In this document: in pieces, positions 16,783 to 25,872 of the stretch
How the letters are laid out: the number at the start of each line of letters is the position of its first letter
How positions within the stretch are numbered: position 1 is the stretch's first letter
Assembly (NCBI GenBank): GCA_963668535.1
Contig: OY764867.1
Location: 2,666,001 to 2,730,000 of the forward strand
Source: F22 sp963668535
GTDB taxonomy: Bacteria > Bacteroidota > Bacteroidia > Bacteroidales > Bacteroidaceae
Reading direction: 5' to 3'
Length of the DNA: 64,000 bases
Program-made: the position numbers and the translations under genes
The notes under the pieces: generated by a model
Database searches by the model: none
Told to the model about the DNA's origin: nothing
Seen by the model: the letters and a program-made list of their open reading frames with translations, nothing else

Positions 16783-19229
16783 TCGTATATCAATCAACGA
16801 AGCAGGGATTTTGCTCTGATATTAAACATAATGCAATAGCCGACAGAATCAATGATGCCTATTATGAACATCTTGGTCGTCATACATCACAGTCTGAGTA
16901 CAACTCATGGAAAAATTCTATGATGTACATGAACGTTGTTATCAATGATACTAGAATACCAGATAATGCTGGAATCTCTATCGAATATCAAATACCTTTG
17001 ACTTCCAATCGTATTGATTTCTTAATCTCTGGTTATGACCAGCAGAATAAGGAGCAGGTGGTGATTGTGGAATTGAAACAATGGTCTGTAGCCAAGCTTA
17101 CAGATAAAGATGCACTTGTGAGTACTCGTTTTGCGCAAGGAGAGCGAGAAGTAGCTCATCCATCTTATCAAGCACTTTCTTATGCCAACCTTTTGCGCAG
17201 CTTTAATGTGACAATTCAAGAGAAGGACATCAATTTAAGTCCTTGCGCTTATTTGCACAATTACCATGATGATGGCGTGATTACAAATAAGTTTTATCAA
17301 GAGTATATTAGACAAGCACCTGCTTTTTTGGCTTCTGATGCAGAGAAATTGCAGGAGTTTATCACACGTCGCATTAAGAAAGGTGATGATCGTGAGATTA
17401 TTTTTGAGATTGAAAATGGTAAACTTAAGCCTTCTAAATATCTTGCAGATTCTGTATATTCCATGCTTCAGGGTAATAATGAATTTACTCTGATTGATAA
17501 TCAAAAAGTGGCCTATGAAACTGTGTTATCTGCGTGTCGTAAAGCAAAATCAGGTAGCAAAAATGTGATTATTGTAGAGGGTGGTCCTGGTACTGGAAAG
17601 AGTGTCGTCGCCGTGAATCTCTTGGCTAACCTTATTCATGAGGAAAAATTGGCGATGTATGTATCCAAAAATGCTGAACCACGCAATGTGTACAGTACCC
17701 TGCTAGCCAAGAACAATGTCAAAAAGAAATTGATTCAAAGCCTATTCTCTGGTAGTGGCTCATTTATGGATATGGAGAACAAAAAAGATGCTTTCCACGC
17801 CCTAATTGTGGACGAAGCGCATCGCTTGAATCTTAAATCTGGCTTGTATGGCAATCAAGGTGAAAATCAGATTGCTGAGCTGATTAATGCAGCCAAAGTG
17901 ACTGTCTTCTTTGTTGACGACAACCAACAAATTCATGTAAGTGATGTTGGTCGTAAGAAGTATATCGAAGAGATTGCTTTGAGCATGGGAGCTAAAGTGC
18001 AGCACTTAGAGCTTGAGTCTCAATTCCGTTGTAATGGAGCGGATGGTTATCTTGCCTGGCTAGATAACACTATGGAGATAAAGGATACAGCAAATATTTT
18101 GTTGTCTCCGTCTACATATGACTTCCGTATCTTTGATGACCCAAATGAAATGGACAAAGCCATACGTGAACGCAATGAAATCAATAATCGCTCTCGTATT
18201 GTGGCAGGTTATTGCTGGCCATGGGATAGCAAGAAAGACGCATCCAAGATGGATGTTGTGATACCAGAATATCAATATGCACGTCAGTGGAATTTTACCA
18301 ATAAGAATGAAAGCTGGATACTACAGCCTGAGTCCATCAGTGAAGTAGGGTGTATCCATACGTGCCAAGGTCTAGAACTAGACTATGTCGGCGTGATTGT
18401 AGGTAATGATATGCGTTATGAAGATGGTCAAGTAGTGACTGATATTCATAAGCGTCATAAAAGTGATAGAAGTATCTTTGGGCTTAAGAAACGCTTGAAA
18501 GAGAAAGGATACGAAAAGGAACTAGCCCTTGAGCAAGCTGATCTGATTGTCAAAAATACATACCGCACGTTGATGACACGTGGTATGAAAGGATGTTATG
18601 TGTACTTTGAAGATAAAGCACTTGCGGAGCATTTCCGTTCTTTACTTGTGAAGAACTATGCAGAAGCTTTAGAAGAGGTGGAATTGTCTATTGCCGCAGA
18701 AGAAGAGCAAAGCGCACTCCTTCCAGATCAAGACGATACTATTCGCATAGAGCCTACAGTCAACGACAATGTGCGCTATGTAGACTTCTTGCCTTTCTAT
18801 TCAGTCCACGCTGCATGTGGTTACTTCGGAGATGGAGAGCATGTGGATGTTGAAGGTTGGGTGGATATAACTCAATTAGGAAGAAAAGTCAATCGTTGGA
18901 TGTTTGCTGTACGTGCATGTGGACATTCTATGGAACCCAATATACAGGACGGAGATATTTGCATCTTCACGGCTCAAAGTGGTGGGTCTCGTGAAGGGAA
19001 AACTGTCTTGGTTGAGCATACTAATAAATTTGATGCTGAGTATAGTGGACGCTACTCTATTAAGCAGTATCAGAGTGAGAAGGTGACTCAAGAGAGTGGG
19101 GAGTGGAAACATTCTCTGATTAAATTGATGCCTACAAATGAGGAGTATAGTCCTATTGTTATTGACGAAGCGAGTGCTGAGGAAGGTGACTTTAGGGTTA
19201 TTGGTGAGTTTGTGGGGGTGGTGAAGTAG
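16779..19229 (+). CDS. Nuclease-helicase-S24 peptidase fusion (DUF2075-type)
   Basis: 816 residues in three parts. The N-terminal ~220 residues hold a D...ExK motif (IDFLISGY...VVIVELKQW). Residues ~250-640 are a DUF2075/Schlafen-group-3-like ATPase/helicase with Walker A GGPGTGKSVV, Walker B LIVDEAHRL and CIHTCQGLELDYVGVIVG. The last ~130 residues form a LexA/S24-type peptidase domain with the catalytic Ser in CGHSMEPNIQDGD and a Lys in EGKTVLVE. This three-part domain set suggests an ATP-driven nuclease or sensor whose activity may be gated by self-cleavage. It overlaps the MazG gene by 4 nt. Confidence 0.85.
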   Translation: MIVYQSTKQGFCSDIKHNAIADRINDAYYEHLGRHTSQSEYNSWKNSMMYMNVVINDTRIPDNAGISIEYQIPLTSNRIDFLISGYDQQNKEQVVIVELKQWSVAKLTDKDALVSTRFAQGEREVAHPSYQALSYANLLRSFNVTIQEKDINLSPCAYLHNYHDDGVITNKFYQEYIRQAPAFLASDAEKLQEFITRRIKKGDDREIIFEIENGKLKPSKYLADSVYSMLQGNNEFTLIDNQKVAYETVLSACRKAKSGSKNVIIVEGGPGTGKSVVAVNLLANLIHEEKLAMYVSKNAEPRNVYSTLLAKNNVKKKLIQSLFSGSGSFMDMENKKDAFHALIVDEAHRLNLKSGLYGNQGENQIAELINAAKVTVFFVDDNQQIHVSDVGRKKYIEEIALSMGAKVQHLELESQFRCNGADGYLAWLDNTMEIKDTANILLSPSTYDFRIFDDPNEMDKAIRERNEINNRSRIVAGYCWPWDSKKDASKMDVVIPEYQYARQWNFTNKNESWILQPESISEVGCIHTCQGLELDYVGVIVGNDMRYEDGQVVTDIHKRHKSDRSIFGLKKRLKEKGYEKELALEQADLIVKNTYRTLMTRGMKGCYVYFEDKALAEHFRSLLVKNYAEALEEVELSIAAEEEQSALLPDQDDTIRIEPTVNDNVRYVDFLPFYSVHAACGYFGDGEHVDVEGWVDITQLGRKVNRWMFAVRACGHSMEPNIQDGDICIFTAQSGGSREGKTVLVEHTNKFDAEYSGRYSIKQYQSEKVTQESGEWKHSLIKLMPTNEEYSPIVIDEASAEEGDFRVIGEFVGVVK

Positions 19230-19368
19230 GCTTACAGTTGAGTATAATGTATTACAAATAGTGCCATTGGAATAAGCCGACAAAGAAACGAGTATTATAG
19301 AAAAAGATGACATATGTGAGTAACTAACTGCGTTGCAATTATGTCTAAAACAATAAAGATAAATTTAT

Positions 19369-20451
19369 ATGGATTTTAAAGACAGAATTTTTCAATTTAG
19401 AGACCAAGTAGCCGCTCGTAAAGAAAAAGCATTTACAGAAGAAGCTACTAAAAACGCACTTATTATGCCTTTCCTTCAACTTTTGGGTTATGATGTGTTT
19501 GACCCAAATGAAGTTATACCTGAAATGACTTGTGATATAGGAACAAAAAAAGGAGAGAAGGTTGATTATGCGATTATGAAAGATGAGAAGCCTATAATTT
19601 TAATTGAATGTAAGCATTGGGAGCAAGACTTATCAGCCCATAATATACAATTAAAAAGATACTATCATGAATCAGAAGCCAAGTTTGGAGTTTTAACTAA
19701 TGGTGTTGTATATAAGTTTTACACAGATATTGTAAAGCCAAATGTTATGGATGACACTCCATTTTTAGAGTTCAATATAGAAGAAGATGATGAGGAGGAA
19801 AAGCTACAGGAAGTAAAGAAATTCCACAAATCCTCTTTTGATGTAGAAGAAATTTCTAGTTCTGCTAATGACTTAAAATATTCTTCTGAGCTTAGAGCTT
19901 TGATTCAAGAAGAGTATTCAACACCTTCTGATGAATTTGTGAAGTTCTTTACAAAACAAGTGTATGAGAAAAATGTCACACAAGCTGTTATTGATGACTT
20001 TAGACCACGTATAAAGAGTACTATTGAGAGTCATTATAAGTCGATTATTTTAGAGCGATTTACTCAGTTGACAAGAAATCCTGAAGAAGAGAAGACTAAG
20101 GGTAAAGACGTGAATGAGGATGCCGATGAGACAGAACAGCCAGAGAATGAAATTAAAAATAAGATTGTAACTACTAAAGAAGAGCTTGAAGGCTATTATA
20201 TTGTTAAATCAATCCTTAGAAATATCATTTCATCTGACCGAATAACTTATCGAGACTCTGTATCCTATTTTTCTGTGGTTGTAGACGATAGTAGTAGAAA
20301 ACCTATTTGTCGTTTACATTTTAATTCAGCTAATAAACGAATTGGTTTACTTGATGAAAATAAGAGTGAGACACGCCATGGGTTGTCTTGCTTAGATGAT
20401 TTGTACCAATTTGAAGAGGAGTTGAAAGCAGCTGCTAATCGTTATCAGTAA
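19369..20451 (+). CDS. Type I restriction R-subunit N-domain-like nuclease
   Basis: 360 residues. The N-terminal part matches the HsdR N-terminal domain used in stand-alone 'restriction endonuclease' proteins: TKNALIMPFLQLLGYDVFDP, then DYAIMKDEKPIILIECKHW (D...ExK). The middle is acidic, and the C-terminal part (SDRITYRDSVSYFSVVVDDSSRKPICRL) is a conserved accessory domain. There is no helicase, so it is not a full HsdR. It stands alone, 140 nt after the helicase fusion, and may cleave invading DNA or act with a partner elsewhere. Confidence 0.85.
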   Translation: MDFKDRIFQFRDQVAARKEKAFTEEATKNALIMPFLQLLGYDVFDPNEVIPEMTCDIGTKKGEKVDYAIMKDEKPIILIECKHWEQDLSAHNIQLKRYYHESEAKFGVLTNGVVYKFYTDIVKPNVMDDTPFLEFNIEEDDEEEKLQEVKKFHKSSFDVEEISSSANDLKYSSELRALIQEEYSTPSDEFVKFFTKQVYEKNVTQAVIDDFRPRIKSTIESHYKSIILERFTQLTRNPEEEKTKGKDVNEDADETEQPENEIKNKIVTTKEELEGYYIVKSILRNIISSDRITYRDSVSYFSVVVDDSSRKPICRLHFNSANKRIGLLDENKSETRHGLSCLDDLYQFEEELKAAANRYQ

Positions 20452-20623
20452 ATTGATAGTGAGTGGTTTTATTACTCATTACTTGAAGAATTGGCTCTTA
20501 CTGACTATCTTTTGAAGAGCCATATGAATTGGACTGTACTCAAAATATTAAAGAGCATTATGTTATAATTTGCTGTTTGATTTTTTGAAGTGCAGTTCAT
20601 TTCTTTTAAATAAAGTGGTTTTT

Positions 20624-20657
20624 TTTGTATGATTCAGAGAAAATTTCGTTATCTTTG
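20624..20657 (+). promoter_or_regulatory. Promoter of the COG1106-like ATPase gene
   Basis: TTTG (20624-20627) and TATCTTTG (20650-20657) are separated by 22 nt, slightly longer than usual. Transcription would begin near 20663, so the ATG at 20679 (MLINFKVKNYRSF) is the real start and the upstream in-frame codons are leader. Confidence 0.65.
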
Positions 20658-20678
20658 CACAAACAAAAGTTGCGAAAC

Positions 20679-22121
20679 ATGCTCATTAATTTTAAAGTAA
20701 AGAACTATCGTTCATTTAAAAACACTGTTGTGTTTAATATGCAGTCAGGGAAGAGTTCACGATTCTCGTCTCATAGAAGTGACCCTGTAGGTGGAATCTC
20801 AGCATTAAGAGGTGCACTTGTGTTTGGACCTAATGCAGCTGGTAAGACCAACTTATGTAATGCAATAAAATTAGGTCAGATGATATTATTGCGCGGAATG
20901 AATCACAGGAATGATAGAGCATTATCACTACGCACTTATGATCCATTTCGTTTAGGGAGTAAAGAGTTACTTTCCCAACCAACTCTATTTGAGTATTCTA
21001 TTCAGGTAAATAATAGCAATTATCGATACGGCTTTATTTATGACTCAGTAAAGATACATGAAGAATGGTTATACTCAACATCTAAACGTACAGAAAAACT
21101 GATATTTAGTCGCAATTCTAAACAAGATTCACCTTTTGATATCTCAGGTCTATTCAAATTGAACAAATCAGAGAAGAATCGGAATTTTCTTGATTTTACG
21201 GTTCGTTCTTGTCCAGACGATAGACTTTTGATGAGAGAGTTCTTGAATCGTCCGATGAAGCGTGAGTTAGAAAATATAGAACCAGTTATTGATGTTTTAG
21301 ATTGGTTTACAAAATATCTACGAGTAATTTCTTTGGATGAACATTATGGTGCACACATTATTAGTAACATAGCTAATGATGATGAACTAAGGAGCGCTTA
21401 TTGCAAAATACTTAAGAGATATGATGTAGATATTGATGGTATTGAATTTGAACAAATTGATTTGACGAACTTTAGTCTTACTCATAGCTTTATTACTGAT
21501 ATTGTTAATGATCTTTCAAAGGATATTGCTAAAAAGAAAGAAGACTTAGCCTCTCTTACGGAAGAAGAACTTAAGAGTCAGGATGTTGATGAATTTCGTA
21601 TTGGCGGGATACTAAATTTCAACAGAGATATTTATAAAGTGGCAATGAACTTGGATGGTGAAGTTACAATTAATAAGTTGAAGATAGTTCATAAAGTCGA
21701 TCACGATTCACGAGTCGAACATTTTGATCCAAATGATGAATCAGATGGCACAAATTACATTTTCGATTTCCTTCCACTTATGATTGAAATGGGAACCAAA
21801 GAAAAAACGTTTGTAATTAACGAGTTTGGACATAGTTTACATACTCTCGCTGCACAAAGGATGATTAATGATTTCTATGATGCTGCTTTACGCTGTAATA
21901 GTCAATTTATTGCAAATACACATGAATTATATTTGATGAACCAAAAAATAGTTCGCAAAGATGAAATATTTTTTATGAGTAAAACAAAAGAAAAGTCTTC
22001 TAACATCACGAGATTGGATGATTTTACTGTAAGGTTTGATAAGCGTGTAAGAGATTCCTATTTGAATGGAGATTTTGATGCATTACCTGACTTACTAGAA
22101 GAAAGTTTAGTGTTAGACTAA
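20679..22121 (+). CDS. AAA15-type ATPase (COG1106-like)
   Basis: 480 residues. The N terminus MLINFKVKNYRSF and Walker A FGPNAAGKTNLCNAI mark a RecF/SMC-like ABC ATPase of the RloA/AbiL-like COG1106 group. In the C-terminal half, the segment FVINEFGHSLHTLAAQ sits where relatives have a Walker B DE plus SLHP, so the Asp is replaced by Asn here. The H-loop is ANTHELYL. Such ATPases often pair with a RloB-like partner, absent here: a terminator follows at 22159. It may be an abortive-infection ATPase. Confidence 0.88.
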   Translation: MLINFKVKNYRSFKNTVVFNMQSGKSSRFSSHRSDPVGGISALRGALVFGPNAAGKTNLCNAIKLGQMILLRGMNHRNDRALSLRTYDPFRLGSKELLSQPTLFEYSIQVNNSNYRYGFIYDSVKIHEEWLYSTSKRTEKLIFSRNSKQDSPFDISGLFKLNKSEKNRNFLDFTVRSCPDDRLLMREFLNRPMKRELENIEPVIDVLDWFTKYLRVISLDEHYGAHIISNIANDDELRSAYCKILKRYDVDIDGIEFEQIDLTNFSLTHSFITDIVNDLSKDIAKKKEDLASLTEEELKSQDVDEFRIGGILNFNRDIYKVAMNLDGEVTINKLKIVHKVDHDSRVEHFDPNDESDGTNYIFDFLPLMIEMGTKEKTFVINEFGHSLHTLAAQRMINDFYDAALRCNSQFIANTHELYLMNQKIVRKDEIFFMSKTKEKSSNITRLDDFTVRFDKRVRDSYLNGDFDALPDLLEESLVLD

Positions 22122-22158
22122 ATATTTTAAATGAGTATATGAGCTTTGATGATATAAA

Positions 22159-22189
22159 AGTACTACCTAGATGGTAGTGCTTTTTTTTG
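22159..22189 (+). terminator. Intrinsic terminator after the ATPase gene
   Basis: A 9-bp stem (AGTACTACC with GGTAGTGCT, one G-T/mismatch) with a short loop is followed by eight T residues, 37 nt after the ATPase stop. Confidence 0.8.
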
Positions 22190-22243
22190 CTACAGCAAAA
22201 AGATGTATAAAAATGTTAAGATGACGTGAAAATCACCGAAGGC

Positions 22244-22276
22244 TTTGGTTGATGGCTGTTTATGTTGCTATCTTTG
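22244..22276 (+). promoter_or_regulatory. Promoter of the 22363-23523 pair
   Basis: TTTG (22244-22247), a 21-nt spacer and TATCTTTG (22269-22276). Transcription would begin near 22283, leaving a leader of about 80 nt that can fold (AATCG / CGATT arms around 22305-22322). Confidence 0.65.
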
Positions 22277-22362
22277 TTGTAGATGAGTTTGTGGTCACAA
22301 AATCGCGGTCGAGCGATTGGCCATTCTTTTGTCACTTTATTGTTTAACAAAAAAAGTTGATT

Positions 22363-23250
22363 ATGTTACAAAAAAGAAGTATTCGTAATTTACAAAGGCA
22401 TCTTGTAGATATAGATGCAAACGAGAAATTTTATGCCTACGTGCAAGTTGATCACATCAATCCGAAGCGTTTAAGTCTGTATGGACTTTCTAGCTTCATG
22501 ACAGAAGGTAACAGGGTTTGTCCTTGGCCAATTGGGCCAAAGACTAGGTATAACTTATGGGGGAAAGATATTCCTCTGAAGAACCAAGCTAAGATACAAA
22601 AGTATAGGCATGCGGTTATAACAGATTGGCATGGTAATGAGCACGATGTAGATATTCAATATTGGGGATATCGGTATGAGCATCTTTCAGCACCAAACGT
22701 TGAGCTTACAGTTATTAAACGTAATGGTCAGTTTGCTATCGTTTCTCCATTAATGATAAATGATGACAGCCTATTAAATGTACATATCGTTAATCTATTT
22801 CTGGAAGTTTTTGGTGAATGTGATTTTTTGCACGAAGATCTTAGTGATACAATTAAAAAACTACCAATAGAAAGAGTCAATTGGGAAATTTTGCCAGAAG
22901 GGAAACTACCTTGGGAGACTGTCGTGAGTGGATTAGGTATTAGCCAATCGAAAGCCAAGAGTAAGTTGGCTGAGAAATATCGATTTGAGCATTTGGATAA
23001 GCATATGCCTGCTAAAGTATACCAGGGTATGAATGGGTTTCATGGTTATTTAGTTTTTGATTTTCCCAAAGCAGGTGTCGTTATTATGGAGAATATGCTA
23101 TATGGTAACGCAACGTACGTTATCGAGAAAAACTGGGAAGAAGTTTCAAAGCTCACTAAGGCGGAGGTTATAGCTAATAACTTAGCAAAAGGCAGAGTCA
23201 TTCATAGGGCAAAGAGATGGAAGACTGATATTGACAAAATATTAAGTTGA
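22363..23250 (+). CDS. Uncharacterised protein of the DUF2188-linked unit
   Basis: 295 residues from MLQKRSIRN; the upstream TTG codon at 22357 is not needed. It is a soluble, basic protein with no recognised motif: an N-terminal (DIDANEKFYAYVQVDHINP) region, a central DWHGNEHDVDIQYWGYR stretch and a C-terminal lysine-rich tail. It has its own promoter and is followed at 51 nt by a DUF2188 gene and then a strong terminator, so the pair forms a closed expression unit. Function unknown; a defence or DNA-related role is only suggested by the neighbourhood. Confidence 0.65.
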   Translation: MLQKRSIRNLQRHLVDIDANEKFYAYVQVDHINPKRLSLYGLSSFMTEGNRVCPWPIGPKTRYNLWGKDIPLKNQAKIQKYRHAVITDWHGNEHDVDIQYWGYRYEHLSAPNVELTVIKRNGQFAIVSPLMINDDSLLNVHIVNLFLEVFGECDFLHEDLSDTIKKLPIERVNWEILPEGKLPWETVVSGLGISQSKAKSKLAEKYRFEHLDKHMPAKVYQGMNGFHGYLVFDFPKAGVVIMENMLYGNATYVIEKNWEEVSKLTKAEVIANNLAKGRVIHRAKRWKTDIDKILS

Positions 23251-23301
23251 TATATTTATTAACCAGCTATATGCTTATGTATATGGCATAAGTTTTTTCT
23301 T

Positions 23302-23523
23302 ATGGGAAGGAATCAACATGTAGTAAAGCATCCAGACGGTTGGGCTGTAAAAGGTGCTGGTAATTCAAAAGCTACAGCCGTAGTGAATACACAGAAAGAG
23401 GCTGCTGTTATTGCTAGAGATATAGCAATAAATCAACGCTCAGAGGTTTTAATCCATGGTACAAACGGTAGAATTCGTGAAAAGAATTCCTATGGTAACG
23501 ATGATTGTCCACCTAAAGGCTAA
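23302..23523 (+). CDS. DUF2188 family protein
   Basis: 73 residues. The N-terminal pattern QHVVKHPDGWAVKGAGNSKAT and the GTNGRIREKNSYGNDDCPP tail are diagnostic of DUF2188 small proteins, frequent in phage and mobile regions. The fold is unknown; some relatives are partners of toxin or defence proteins. Second gene of a unit with the 22363 gene; a 14-bp-stem terminator follows. Confidence 0.88.
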   Translation: MGRNQHVVKHPDGWAVKGAGNSKATAVVNTQKEAAVIARDIAINQRSEVLIHGTNGRIREKNSYGNDDCPPKG

Positions 23524-23613
23524 TACCGAGAATTATGTGACTAGTCCTGAATATGCGTTACAGTTATTTACTTAGCACATCTTTATACTGGTCTGTACTT
23601 TAACCAGATATTT

Positions 23614-23660
23614 ATCAGGTCATAAGATTATCAAGTCTTATGACCTGATTTTTTTATTTA
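23614..23660 (+). terminator. Intrinsic terminator after DUF2188
   Basis: A 14-bp perfect stem (ATCAGGTCATAAGA paired with TCTTATGACCTGAT, 23614-23627 and 23636-23649) with an 8-nt loop is followed by a T-rich run (TTTTTTATTT). It closes the 22363-23523 unit. Confidence 0.88.
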
Positions 23661-23761
23661 TACGATTTCTATTTCACTGCAAGATATAAGAAATTCATTT
23701 AATCAACAAACTCTACACTATGCTTTTAGACAACGTTGAGTAAGTTCTAATAGTGACTATG

Positions 23762-23787
23762 TGAACTGCACCCAAAAAGTTGAACAG
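23762..23787 (+). repeat. IS3-family terminal end relic, copy A
   Basis: 26 bp containing AACTGCACCCAAAAAGTTG, the terminal inverted-repeat type of IS150-like IS3 elements, with no transposase nearby. Close copies are at 26297-26322 and 51445-51470. It is a solo end left by an excised or decayed element. Confidence 0.65.
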
Positions 23788-23868
23788 TTTTTGTATCACT
23801 CTCAATTGTACCACCGCATCACCCTCAATTATGCCACCAAAGTTATGGAGAATACAAATCATTTTCCC

Positions 23869-23876
23869 TACCTTTG
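23869..23876 (+). promoter_or_regulatory. -7 element before the small membrane protein
   Basis: TACCTTTG matches TAnnTTTG. No clear -33 box is seen. It supports a transcript starting near 23883 and the ATG at 23932. Confidence 0.4.
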
Positions 23877-23931
23877 CTACATGCCTAATTCGGCCGTAAA
23901 CAGAAATCGCCTACTTTTATCTATTACACCA

Positions 23932-24144
23932 ATGAGCACAGTATACTATACCATAAATATCATCATGACCATTGTCTTTGCTCCATTTATTCTTTGGGGA
24001 CGGCCTATTACGCAGAAACTAATCTACTGTATTGCGGCACCTGTAATCACGCCTCTTGTGATGTGGGGGATTTACACGGATAATTTGAAGTTTGTGTTGT
24101 GGCTGTATTTGGTGATAGGGATTATCGTTTTGGCTTTGATCTAG
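23932..24144 (+). CDS. Small membrane protein
   Basis: 70 residues from MSTVYYTINI, with two or three hydrophobic helices (about 6-22, 29-45, 54-70: VLWLYLVIGIIVLALI). The frame is open from 23761, but that part covers the IS3 end relic and would be non-native; the -7 box at 23869 fits the later start. Function unknown; it is probably an inner-membrane protein. Confidence 0.5.
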   Translation: MSTVYYTINIIMTIVFAPFILWGRPITQKLIYCIAAPVITPLVMWGIYTDNLKFVLWLYLVIGIIVLALI

Positions 24145-24176
24145 TGTTTTTTATTCAAGTAGGCTAGGTTTAGATT

Positions 24177-24240
24177 CAACCACTCCGTCGCTTCGCGCCA
24201 CCTCGCCACGCTTTGGGACGAGGAACTGTGCAGGGTGTTT
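24177..24240. repeat. Dispersed GC-rich repeat, copy 1
   Basis: About 64 bp beginning CAACCACTCCGTCGCT and containing CGCCACCTCGCCACGCTTTG. Near-identical copies occur at 49286-49350 and 51193-51260. Each copy abuts a truncated coding fragment. Confidence 0.8.
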
Positions 24241-24257
24241 TCCTGAGCTGTGGATTG

Positions 24258-24716
24258 CTACCCCTTCATTTTCTCCCAAGCCACCCTCAACATCTCTGTC
24301 CATTGTTTTTTCTCTTGACTAAGGGCTTTATATTGATTGATATCATTCTGTTCCAGGGCATTAAAGAGGTCTAGGGACAGTTTTTTTATGCGCTCTTCGA
24401 TAATGGTTATTTTGAGGTGTAGTACTTGGGTTTCTACGATGTCTAGTACTTCGGTGGGGCTAGGTTGGGCATCTTCCCAGGATCCTAGGCCGTCGAGCTT
24501 GACTGACTTGCCATCTTTGAAGGCGTCTTGCATAATCTGCAAGAGATTACGAATGACGGAGAGTACGTCTCCTTGGGTCAAGGAGGACTTGAGTTCGATC
24601 TTGGCGGCGATTTCATCCATGCCGATGTTACAGCTGTTGACTAGCTGCACGTAGTACAGCTTTTGGCCTTCTGCGTTTGGCAGACTACTGCGTCTGCCTT
24701 TGAATAATACTGACAT
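24258..24716 (-). CDS. HU-like DNA-binding protein, Bacteroidota type, chimeric C terminus
   Basis: 152 residues. The first ~80 match the Bacteroidota histone-like HU domain (KLYYVQLVNSCNIGMDEIAAKI...GDVLSVIRNLLQIM, then GKSVKLDGLGSW). Instead of the usual F-rich arm and KPS tail, the protein ends in a coiled-coil-like stretch (EERIKKLSLDLFNALEQNDINQYKAL) that occurs again as a fragment at 49353-49440. This suggests fusion by recombination next to the dispersed repeat. HU-like proteins bend DNA; binding here is plausible but the altered C-terminal arm may change it. Confidence 0.7.
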   Translation of the reverse strand: MSVLFKGRRSSLPNAEGQKLYYVQLVNSCNIGMDEIAAKIELKSSLTQGDVLSVIRNLLQIMQDAFKDGKSVKLDGLGSWEDAQPSPTEVLDIVETQVLHLKITIIEERIKKLSLDLFNALEQNDINQYKALSQEKKQWTEMLRVAWEKMKG

Positions 24717-24886
24717 ACAATTTTTTTTAATAAAACATCCTGATTACGGGTACTTGATAGCGCTTCGTGGTACATGTACAATATACGAGGGAGGGAGGAC
24801 AATTGTCGCGATTTGTCGCTGTACTTGTCGAGATGAAAGGTTTATTAAGTTTTTTAACAGGATAATACAGAAAAAGAACGCAGGAA

Positions 24887-25300
24887 TCAATACATATCTG
24901 GATCCAACTCCTTGAAGTTGTCGTCGTCCATGTCGACCTTATCGCTACCTAGGGGGATCTCGCCGTAGTCTTCGTTCATCTGGATGGGATTGGGTGCTGA
25001 GGATGCGCTGCTTGCGTCTATCTCGCGAGATGCGCGATTCGCTAAAGACCATGCGGTCGGTGAGGTTGTAGTCGGTGGTGCAATTGGTCATAGACTTGGT
25101 TTTGGATTGCGTACATCGTGTACCGTTTTGCTGGCGATATGGTGTTCTGTGGTTGTATGTTTGAGGCCACCAACACGGTTGCTGGGGGATATCGAATGGT
25201 TTTGTGCACACGAAACTGGATGGTGTCTGCTTGTGGATGAGGGCGAGAATGTAACACCGCAGCATGTTGAGTAGATGCTGCAGGATGAGATTGAGCGGTC
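24887..25300 (-). pseudogene. Decayed coding remnant, unidentified
   Basis: Minus-strand protein-like segments lie in different frames: one near 25300-25060 (VHKTIRYPPATVLVASN, YAIQNQVYDQLHH), another near 25085 (TTDYNLTDRMVFSESRIS), and a last one ending at 24887 (PNPIQMNEDYGEIPLG ... DDDNFKELDPDMY stop). They look like one gene broken by frameshifts. The acidic end is of SSB/recombination-protein type but I cannot assign a family. Confidence 0.35.
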
Positions 25301-25872
25301 CACATGGCCGATTGTTGCGGTGGGGCATGTGGTGTACTTGGACTAGCCCCAGTGGATTGTCATAGGGTTGACTAGTCAACGACGCTCCCTCACTGTGGGG
25401 AAGCGGTGTGGATAAATGGACCATTTTTTTCTGTTTTTTTTGTTTCAAAAACCCCTCCCCACCCAAAACCCTAGGTATTAGGTGGGGAAGGCAGGTTTGT
25501 ATATAGAGCTGCATAGTTATCTCTATCTATATCTCTATCTAGTGAAGATTGTAGCAGTTTGTGCTAAAAGCAGTAAAACGGCTATTTGCTACAAATAGGT
25601 ACATTTTGTATCACTTTGTACGTTAGCGCACCCTAGTTTACCTACTCAAATCGGGCTAATCCCCCTGTTTATCGTCGATTGGCTTTCTTCGACATGTGTA
25701 CAGCGTGGCCCTTCTGGCACGATGCTTTACTCGCTGTCGGTGGACAACTACATCCTTGCTTTTATAGTCAATATGCCTTTTCCTAAAGGCTTTCGAGCGA
25801 AAAAGCTTGAAAACATTGGTATAGGTTGGAGGGACAAATACAAGGGCCATGTTGGCTTTTTTATCAGTAAAA

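Noticed and set aside
20625..20678. Upstream start of the COG1106-like ATPase
   Set aside because: The -7 box at 20650-20657 lies inside this stretch, so the start would precede transcription; 20679 matches the family N terminus.
23761..23931. GTG start giving a 127-residue protein
   Set aside because: This part is the IS3 end relic and its flank; the sequence is non-native and the later ATG gives a plain small membrane protein.
24945..25514. Minus-strand frame of 189 codons
   Set aside because: Most of it is Pro/His/Thr/Ser-rich and out of frame with better protein-like pieces; treated as a decayed remnant instead of a gene.
25511..25545. CTCTATCTATATCTCTATCTA short repeat as a possible CRISPR or microsatellite locus
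   Set aside because: Only one short run without spacers; no cas gene, no regular repeat-spacer array anywhere in the window.
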